From contig JBILWG010000019.1 in the NCBI GenBank assembly GCA_044369995.1, forward strand, positions 1-18,952: DNA of 18,952 nt, given 5' to 3'. The position numbers were made by a program, and so were the translations under genes. The notes below the pieces were generated by a model. That model was not told where the DNA came from and ran no database searches. It saw only the letters and a program-made list of their open reading frames with translations. Of this stretch, positions 13,723 to 18,952 are shown in pieces. Each line of letters starts with the position of its first letter. Position 1 is the first letter of the stretch. The stretch comes from F1-60-MAGs149 sp044369995. Its GTDB lineage: Bacteria > Actinomycetota > Thermoleophilia > Gaiellales > F1-60-MAGs149.

Positions 13723-14524
13723 CGACGTCCAGGTCGCGCAGCGCGGCGTTGAGAGTCGTCTTGCGGTCCGTCGACTCGGTTCGCTCGCCGATGATCAGGG
13801 CACAGGGCACGTCGAACGTACCGGCGGCGAACTGCTTCGGGCGCGTGCCGGGGATGACGACCTTGCGGGGCGGCACGTGGCCGACGTGCTCGACGGGCTC
13901 GGCGCCCGTCACATCGATGATCTTCGTGCTGGCGGTCAGGATCACGCCGGCGCCCAGCACGGCCTCGGCGCCGATGTGCACGCCCTCGACCACGATCGCG
14001 CGGGACCCGACGAAGGCGCCGTCCTCGATGATCACCGGGCGGGCGCCGGGGGGCTCGAGCACGCCGCCGATGCCGACACCGCCGGACAGGTGGACGTCCT
14101 TCCCGATCCAGGCGCCCGAGCCGACGGTGGCCCAGGTATCCACCATGGTCCCTGCACCGACATGCGAGCCGATGTTCACGTACGACGGCATCAGCACGGC
14201 TCCGGGCTCGACGTACGCGCCGTAGCGGACGGTGGCCGGGGGCACGATGCGCACGCCGTCGACGGCGCTCTTGAGGGGCACCTTGTCGTGGTAGGTGTAC
14301 GGTCCGAGCTCGATGATCTCCATCTTCTGGAGGCGGAAGAACAGCAGGATCGCCTGCTGGATCCAGCCGTTGACGCTCCAGCTGCCGTCGGTCTGCTGCG
14401 CGGCGAGGCTCAGCTCACCGCGGTCGAGACGCGCGATGGTCTCCTCGACGGCGCCGCGGGCATCCTCGGCAGGGGTGTCGCCGCTGAAGGCGGCCTCGAT
14501 TGCGTGCTGGAGATCCGTGGACAT
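13715..14524 (-). CDS. dapD: Tetrahydrodipicolinate N-succinyltransferase
   Basis: Trimeric left-handed beta-helix acyltransferase moving succinyl from succinyl-CoA to tetrahydrodipicolinate; commits to the succinylase route. N-terminal helical domain (1-75), then hexapeptide-repeat helix (about 90-230). MPSYVNIGSHVGAGTMVDTW, the following ATVGSGAWIGK and HLSGGVGIGGVLEP match the E. coli-type enzyme closely, with a length (269 aa) also of that type; the usual actinobacterial DapD is a longer, different group. ATG at 14524 has no Shine-Dalgarno but TACCAT lies 6 nt upstream, in the 18-nt gap after miaA, so this is probably the start of a separate dapDEF-aminotransferase transcript. Confidence 0.96.
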   Translation of the reverse strand: MSTDLQHAIEAAFSGDTPAEDARGAVEETIARLDRGELSLAAQQTDGSWSVNGWIQQAILLFFRLQKMEIIELGPYTYHDKVPLKSAVDGVRIVPPATVRYGAYVEPGAVLMPSYVNIGSHVGAGTMVDTWATVGSGAWIGKDVHLSGGVGIGGVLEPPGARPVIIEDGAFVGSRAIVVEGVHIGAEAVLGAGVILTASTKIIDVTGAEPVEHVGHVPPRKVVIPGTRPKQFAAGTFDVPCALIIGERTESTDRKTTLNAALRDLDVDV

Positions 14525-14530
14525 GCCCGA

Positions 14531-14536
14531 ATGGTA
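14531..14536 (-). promoter_or_regulatory. -10 box TACCAT for dapD (leaderless)
   Basis: TACCAT on the minus strand, 6 nt before the dapD ATG and inside the 18-nt gap after miaA. It is identical to the hexamer before the 145-aa gene at 3957. No -35 seen. Confidence 0.5.
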
Positions 14537-14542
14537 TCGGGG

Positions 14543-15463
14543 CTAGGCCTGCAGGCGCTCCGCGATCTCCGCTGCGATGCGCTCGGGATCGCGGTTGGCG
14601 TCGATCGGCTCCGCGGAGCGCAGTCGGCGCAGCCACGTGTCCTGGCGCTTGGCGTACTGACGGGTGCGCGTCGAGAGTCGTCGCTCGCATTCGGCGCGGT
14701 CGATGCTCCCCTCGCGCAACGCACGCACATCGTCCAGGCCGTGGGCGCGAGCGGCGGTGTGGCTCAGCGGCCGTGGGTCGCTGAGCAGGGCGTTGATCTC
14801 GTCAATGCCGCCACCCTCGAGCAGGTGCGGCGTGCGTGCATCGATGCGTGCGTGCACGAGCGCGCGATCGATGTGGAGACCGAAGAGCCGCGTCGGGTGC
14901 CGCACGCTGTCGGTCCAGAGGGCGTCGTCGGTCTCGGGCGCCAGCGACTCGCCCAGCTCTGCCAGCTCCAGCGCGCGCACGATGCGGCGCGTGTCCGCCG
15001 GCGCGATCCGCGCGGCGGCGACTGGATCGATCGCGGTCAGGTGGGCGTGCGCCCGGTCCGGACCCAGATCCTGCACCTGTACCCGAATCCGCTCCCGTGC
15101 CGCCTGCGCCGCCTGGGGTGGAAATGCGAGCTCTGCGAGTGCCGCGCGCAGGTACAGGCCCGAGCCACCCGCCACGATCGGCGTTGCGTCTCGCGCGAGG
15201 ATCTCGTCGATTGCCGCATGCGCGTCAGTGGCGTACTGCACCACGTCGTACGGCTCGTGCGGATCGACGTGGCCGAGCAGATGATGCGGCACGCCCTGCT
15301 GTTCCGTGGCCGTGGGCTGGTTGGTGATGCGCTCCAGACCCCGGTAGATCTGCATGGAGTCGGCGGAGACGACCTCGCCGCCGATCAGGTGCGCCAGAGC
15401 GATCGCGGCTGCGGACTTGCCGGAGGCCGTGGGGCCGTAGATCGCGACGACGCGCGTGGTCAT
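14543..15463 (-). CDS. miaA: tRNA dimethylallyltransferase
   Basis: Adds an isopentenyl group to N6 of A37 in tRNAs reading UNN codons; the product is the substrate of MiaB, encoded just upstream. Motifs: P-loop GPTASGKS (10-17), catalytic SADSMQIYRGL, NQPT, GVPHHLLG, GGSGLYLRA, and the C-terminal tRNA-binding TRTRQYAKRQDTWLRRL. 306 aa, normal. ATG 15463 is 2 nt after the miaB stop, so the pair is cotranslated. Confidence 0.97.
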   Translation of the reverse strand: MTTRVVAIYGPTASGKSAAAIALAHLIGGEVVSADSMQIYRGLERITNQPTATEQQGVPHHLLGHVDPHEPYDVVQYATDAHAAIDEILARDATPIVAGGSGLYLRAALAELAFPPQAAQAARERIRVQVQDLGPDRAHAHLTAIDPVAAARIAPADTRRIVRALELAELGESLAPETDDALWTDSVRHPTRLFGLHIDRALVHARIDARTPHLLEGGGIDEINALLSDPRPLSHTAARAHGLDDVRALREGSIDRAECERRLSTRTRQYAKRQDTWLRRLRSAEPIDANRDPERIAAEIAERLQA

Positions 15464-15465
15464 GG

Positions 15466-16785
15466 TCAGACCGGAACTGCGCTCTCGACGCGGCCGCGCA
15501 GCGTCTGCGACGTCGTCTCCTCGACGCGGATCGACACCGTCGTGCCAGCGGGCGCTGCGGGCGTGAAGAGGGCGGTCTTGTTGCCGCGGGTCTTGCCGCG
15601 GAAGACCAGCGGATCGGTGCGGCTGGGCCCCTCCGAGAGGACCTCCTGCACCGTGCCGACGAGCGCGGCGTTGCGACGAGCGGCGTGGGTCTGGACGAGT
15701 TCGACGAGTCGGGCCAGGCGTTCGTGCTTCACCTCGTCCGGTACCTGATCGTCGAAGCCCGCGGCCTCTGTTCCGTTGCGCGGGGAGTAGATGAAGGTGA
15801 AGGCGTGGTCGAACGATGCCTCGTCGTAGACACGCAGCGTCTCCTGGAAGTCCTCCTCCGTCTCACCGGGGAAGCCGACGATCACGTCGGTTGTGAGGCT
15901 GATGTCCGGCATCGCCTCGCGCAGGCGGACGACGAGGTCGAGGAAGCGCTCGCTGTCGTAGGTGCGCCGCATGCGCTTGAGCACGCGCGACGATCCGGAC
16001 TGCAGGGGCAGGTGGAGCTGGTTGCAGACGGCGGGCGACTCGGCCATGGCGGCGATCACGTCCCCGCGCATGTCCTTCGGATGCGGGCTCATGAACCGGA
16101 TGCGGCTGATGCCGTCGATGGCGTCGACGGCGCGCAGCATCTCGGCGAAGGTGCAGCGTTCGTCGGGCGGGAGGTCGCGCCCGTAACTGTTGACGTTCTG
16201 CCCGAGCAGCATCACCTCGGAGACGCCATCGGCGGCCAGGGACCGCGCCTCGGCCAGGACCTCGCGTGGATGACGCGATCGCTCGCGGCCGCGCACGCTC
16301 GGGACGATGCAGTAGCTGCACACGCTGTTGCAGCCCATCGACAGCTGCAGCCAGGCCTGGAAACTGCGCTCGCGGCGCTTCGGAAGATCGGCGGCGAAAT
16401 CGTCGAACGAGCCGAAGGCGCCTCGCTCGGCACCGGGACTCGCCGTCAGCACCTGCTGGAGGGCGCCGATGCGTCCCGGGCCCACGGCGGCGTCGACCCA
16501 CGGGAAGTCGCGGAAGATCGCCTCGCGGGTCGACTCGGCCCAGCAGCCGGCGACGATGATCTGGAGGCCGGGCTCTGTCGCCTTGCGGTTCTTGGCGTTG
16601 TGCAGATGCTGCACGAGGCGGTCGTCGGCCTTCTCGCGGATGGTGCACGTGTTGAACACGAGCACGTCCGCCTCCTCACCACTCGTCGCCTCCCCCATGC
16701 CGGCCGCCTCGAGCATGCCCTTGATGCGCTCGGAGTCATGCACGTTCATCTGGCACCCGAAGGTGGTGACGTGGAAGCGGCGCAT
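15466..16785 (-). CDS. miaB: tRNA-2-methylthio-N6-dimethylallyladenosine synthase
   Basis: Radical-SAM methylthiotransferase that converts i6A37 to ms2i6A37. N-terminal UPF0004 domain with its three cluster cysteines: Cys11 (FGCQMN), Cys47 (NTCTIRE) and Cys81 (GCWAES, usually GCMAQ). Radical-SAM CxxxCxxC at Cys152, Cys156, Cys159 (MGCNSVCSYCIVP). Later landmarks are LLGQNVNSYG, HLPLQSGSSRVLKRM, DVIVGFPGETEEDF and a C-terminal TRAM domain. 439 aa, normal. Start 16785 lies 4 nt after the rny stop. The partner miaA follows directly. Confidence 0.97.
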   Translation of the reverse strand: MRRFHVTTFGCQMNVHDSERIKGMLEAAGMGEATSGEEADVLVFNTCTIREKADDRLVQHLHNAKNRKATEPGLQIIVAGCWAESTREAIFRDFPWVDAAVGPGRIGALQQVLTASPGAERGAFGSFDDFAADLPKRRERSFQAWLQLSMGCNSVCSYCIVPSVRGRERSRHPREVLAEARSLAADGVSEVMLLGQNVNSYGRDLPPDERCTFAEMLRAVDAIDGISRIRFMSPHPKDMRGDVIAAMAESPAVCNQLHLPLQSGSSRVLKRMRRTYDSERFLDLVVRLREAMPDISLTTDVIVGFPGETEEDFQETLRVYDEASFDHAFTFIYSPRNGTEAAGFDDQVPDEVKHERLARLVELVQTHAARRNAALVGTVQEVLSEGPSRTDPLVFRGKTRGNKTALFTPAAPAGTTVSIRVEETTSQTLRGRVESAVPV

Positions 16786-16789
16786 GGCT

Positions 16790-18379
16790 CTAGTGCGCCA
16801 GCTCGCTGGTGCGCGATTCGCGGATCACCGTCACCTTGATCTGCCCGGGGTACTCGAGCGAGTCCTCGATCTCTGCGGCGATCTCGCGTGCCAGCAACGC
16901 GGCCATGTCGTCGTCCACCAGGCTCGGCTTCACCATCACGCGCACGTCGCGACCGGCCTGCATCGCGAAGCACCGCTCCACGCCGGGGCGGCGCATGGCG
17001 ATCTCCTCAAGCGCCTCGAGGCGCCTGACGTACTGCTCGAGGCTCTCGCCGCGCGCGCCCGGTCGCGCAGCGGAGATGGCGTCGGCGGCGATCACCAGCA
17101 CGGCCTCGACCGATTGGGGCTCGACGTCGTAGTGGTGAGCCTCGACGGCGTGCGCCACCGCCTCGCTCTCGCCGAACTTCCGGCAGAACTGGCCGGAGAT
17201 CACGGCGTGAGGCCCCTCCACCTCGTGCGTGACGGCCTTGCCGATGTCATGCAGGAGGGCAGCCCGCCGTGCGACACGCTCGTCGGCACCGAGCTCCACC
17301 GCCATGATCGCAGCGAGGTGCGCGCACTCCAGCGAGTGCTTGAGCACGTTCTGCCCGTACGACGTGCGGTAGTTGAGCCGGCCGAGGATCGCGAGGAGCT
17401 CGGGGTCGATGCCGGGGACGTTGGCTTCGAAGGAGGCCTGTTCACCCGCCTCTCGGATCTTCTCCTCGATCTCCTCCTTGGCCTGGTAGTAGGTCTCCTC
17501 GATGCGGGCCGGGTGAATCCGCCCATCGGCAACGAGCTTCTCGAGCGTGATGCGCGCGATCTCGCGCCGGACTCCGTCGAAGGCGGAGAGCGCGACGGCG
17601 CCGGGCGTGTCGTCGATGATGATGTCAACGCCAGTGGTCGTCTCCAGCGCGCGGATGTTGCGTCCTTCGCGGCCGATGATCCTGCCCTTGAGGTCATCGG
17701 ATGGCAGCTGGACCGTCGTGACGGTCGTGGCGGCGGCGTAGCTCGACGCGGTGCGCTGGATGGCGGTGCCGATGATCGAGCGGGCGCGACGATCGCCCTC
17801 CTGGCGCGCCTCCTCCTCGATGCGGCGAGACAGTTGCGCCGCGTCGTGGCGTGCGCCCTCCTCGACCCGGGCCAGTACCTGGACCCGCGCCTCCTCGCGG
17901 GTCATGCCGCCCACGCGCTCCAGCTCCCGATCGGCGCGACTCTGCGCCTCCAGCAGGACGACCTCGGCATCACGTAGCGCCTGCTCACGCTCTCCGGCCG
18001 CAAGCTCTCGCTCGGTCACGGCGGTCTCGTTGCGGAGAGCGGTCTCCTCGCGGGCGGCGATGCGCTCCTCGAGACGGGACACCTCGACGCGCTGCGCATC
18101 GAGCTCGCGCTCCATGTCGCGGCGCAGCTCGAGCAGCTGTGCCTTGGCGTCGATCTCGGCCTCCCGGCGAATGGCGTCGGCCTCGCGCTGCGCCGTGGCG
18201 ATGGCGCGCTCCGCCTCGGCGCGCTTGCCTTCGGCCTCGGCGCGGCGCGCCTCCAACTCCCGTATGGCAGCTTCGTCGTGGACCTGCATGGCCTTCTGCA
18301 TGCGCGAGCGCACGACCAGACCGACGACGGCACCGCCTACGACCAACGCGGCCATCGCCGCGACTACGGTCACTAGCAC
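16790..18379 (-). CDS. rny: Ribonuclease Y
   Basis: Membrane-anchored endoribonuclease starting bulk mRNA decay. Layout: N-terminal membrane anchor (2-23), long charged coiled coil (about 30-205), KH domain with GRIIGREGRN (232-241), HD domain with LLHDIGKA (His377-Asp378) and later HH in VEAHHYD, and the conserved ending YPGQIKVTVIRESR. 529 aa, normal length. Start GTG 18379 is chosen because AGGAG (18386-18390) lies 6 nt upstream and the membrane anchor begins immediately; the frame further upstream shadows recX. An intrinsic terminator-like hairpin with T6 lies just upstream of the SD, so expression may be attenuated. RNase Y is uncommon in mainstream actinobacteria. Confidence 0.97.
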   Translation of the reverse strand: MLVTVVAAMAALVVGGAVVGLVVRSRMQKAMQVHDEAAIRELEARRAEAEGKRAEAERAIATAQREADAIRREAEIDAKAQLLELRRDMERELDAQRVEVSRLEERIAAREETALRNETAVTERELAAGEREQALRDAEVVLLEAQSRADRELERVGGMTREEARVQVLARVEEGARHDAAQLSRRIEEEARQEGDRRARSIIGTAIQRTASSYAAATTVTTVQLPSDDLKGRIIGREGRNIRALETTTGVDIIIDDTPGAVALSAFDGVRREIARITLEKLVADGRIHPARIEETYYQAKEEIEEKIREAGEQASFEANVPGIDPELLAILGRLNYRTSYGQNVLKHSLECAHLAAIMAVELGADERVARRAALLHDIGKAVTHEVEGPHAVISGQFCRKFGESEAVAHAVEAHHYDVEPQSVEAVLVIAADAISAARPGARGESLEQYVRRLEALEEIAMRRPGVERCFAMQAGRDVRVMVKPSLVDDDMAALLAREIAAEIEDSLEYPGQIKVTVIRESRTSELAH

Positions 18380-18385
18380 CTGGTT

Positions 18386-18390
18386 CTCCT
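18386..18390 (-). promoter_or_regulatory. Shine-Dalgarno of rny
   Basis: AGGAG on the minus strand, 6 nt before GTG 18379. It decides the rny start, and it lies only 8 nt after the T6 of the terminator-like hairpin. Confidence 0.65.
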
Positions 18391-18398
18391 GACGTTCG

Positions 18399-18422
18399 AA
18401 AAAACTGCACCCGGGGGCGCAG
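18399..18422 (-). terminator. Intrinsic terminator (recX end) or rny leader attenuator
   Basis: On the minus strand a 7-bp stem (CTGCGCC with GGTGCAG, one G-U pair) and a CCCG loop are followed directly by TTTTTT (18404-18399). It is the only such GC-hairpin plus T-run I see in the window. It is about 70 nt after the recX stop and 20 nt before the rny GTG. Confidence 0.7.
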
Positions 18423-18440
18423 GGGAAATATCTGTCCGGA

Positions 18441-18446
18441 AGGGTA
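18441..18446 (-). promoter_or_regulatory. Possible rny -10 box TACCCT
   Basis: TACCCT fits the TANNNT boxes used elsewhere in the window and lies upstream of the hairpin, so a transcript from it would carry the terminator-like hairpin in its leader. GATATT at 18427-18432 is an alternative -10, which would start transcription inside the hairpin. Neither has a clear -35. Confidence 0.25.
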
Positions 18447-18492
18447 GCGCGGTGCCGCAGCACGCTCGTCGGTGACGCCGCCGCTCGTGGCG

Positions 18493-18952
18493 CTACGGCC
18501 CGTCGACGTCGGGTACGGGCAGGAGGCGCTCCGCGACGCTCTCGTCGAAGCCCCGCGCGGCGAGACGCTGCCAGCCCTCGGCGGCGTCGCGCGCCCCGAG
18601 CGCGATCCGGGCGGCGGCGTCGAGCTGCTCGTCGTCGAGGCCAGCCAGCGTGCGTTGGATCAACGCGGCGTCGACGCCGGCCGCGTGCAGATCGTGCTCG
18701 ATCCGCGCCGGTCCCCACCCCTTGCCCAGCAGGTGCTCGACGCGGTTGGCGGCATGCCGTGCATCGTCGACCGCGCCGAGTTCGGTGAGGCGCTCGATGG
18801 CCTCGCGTGCGGCGTCGTCGCCATCGCGACGGGCGAGACGCTGCTCCAGTTCGCCGCGGGCGTGTGAGCGCCGACCAACCAACTGGGCGCCACGGAGGAG
18901 CGCGCGCTCCCGCTTGGCCTCTGCCTCCGCCTCGACGATCAGGTCGGCAGGC
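18493..18952 (-). CDS. recX: Regulatory protein RecX (start outside window)
   Basis: Small helical modulator of RecA filaments. The frame is open to the window end; just upstream of an in-frame TTG (18882) it still reads ALLRGAQLVGRRSHARGELE, which matches the first RecX repeat (short helix, R-x-R-S-x-x-E-L), so that TTG is internal and the true start lies beyond 18952. Further repeats: AIERLTELGAVDDARHAAN and GWGPARIEHDLHAAGVD, then a third repeat to the C-terminus. The residues nearest the window edge are Glu/Ala/Lys-rich. recA is expected immediately upstream, off the window. The stop is followed by about 110 nt holding the terminator and the rny leader. Confidence 0.88.
   Translation of the reverse strand, partial: PADLIVEAEAEAKRERALLRGAQLVGRRSHARGELEQRLARRDGDDAAREAIERLTELGAVDDARHAANRVEHLLGKGWGPARIEHDLHAAGVDAALIQRTLAGLDDEQLDAAARIALGARDAAEGWQRLAARGFDESVAERLLPVPDVDGP

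Noticed and set aside
13376..15748. 790-codon plus-strand frame, the longest open frame in the window
   Set aside because: Runs antisense through dapE, dapD and miaA, all certain genes; open only because of codon bias.
18882..18884. TTG as recX start
   Set aside because: RecX-like residues continue upstream in frame to the window edge, so the start lies outside.
1..18952. CRISPR arrays, insertion sequences, tRNA or rRNA genes, prophage or defence genes
   Set aside because: No spaced direct repeats, transposase motifs, tRNA-like cloverleaf ends or phage proteins seen. The largest unexplained gaps are about 110 nt (18380-18492) and about 65 nt (4195-4260).

Overview
The window is one continuous, very gene-dense, GC-rich bacterial chromosome segment. 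Intergenic gaps are tiny and all recognisable genes are core or energy metabolism. I see no rRNA, tRNA, insertion sequence or CRISPR array. Several features suggest a Gram-positive, probably actinobacterial lineage: a MurT/GatD peptidoglycan amidation pair, an actinobacterial-style DapE, RNase Y just downstream of recX, and several genes whose start codon lies 6-8 nt after a TANNNT hexamer (the signature of leaderless transcription). Thermoleophilia is my best guess, with a Limnocylindria-like Chloroflexota as the alternative. This is inference from gene content and style, not from a marker gene.

Left block, plus strand, 1-3598: the end of a cytochrome oxidase operon (coxB 3' part, coxA, coxC) and a five-helix membrane protein with three helix-embedded histidines. 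The oxidase is a heme-copper type A2 enzyme (YSHPxV motif) whose usual subunit I/II magnesium ligands are all substituted.

Middle block, 3520-8517: an unknown minus-strand 145-residue gene, divergent from a 70-residue membrane protein. Then a plus-strand chain follows: ctaB (heme O synthase) - MFS transporter - murT - gatD. The two divergent starts share an overlapping pair of -10 boxes. A 13-codon cysteine-rich reading frame precedes and overlaps ctaB.

Right block, minus strand, 8514-18952, read right to left: recX (cut by the window end) - intrinsic terminator/attenuator - rny - miaB - miaA - dapD - dapE - dapF - aminotransferase - hflX - dut - Nudix hydrolase. Nearly all neighbours overlap or lie within 20 nt of each other. 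It combines DNA repair regulation, mRNA decay, tRNA A37 modification, the succinylase route to meso-diaminopimelate, a ribosome-associated GTPase and nucleotide clean-up. Diaminopimelate synthesis here and lipid II amidation by MurT/GatD both serve the cell wall.

No obviously new multi-gene system is present. The most interesting points are the rebuilt oxidase metal site, the cysteine-rich leader frame before ctaB, the back-to-back leaderless promoters, a hairpin-T6 terminator just before the rny ribosome-binding site, and a DapL-like aminotransferase inside a succinylase operon.
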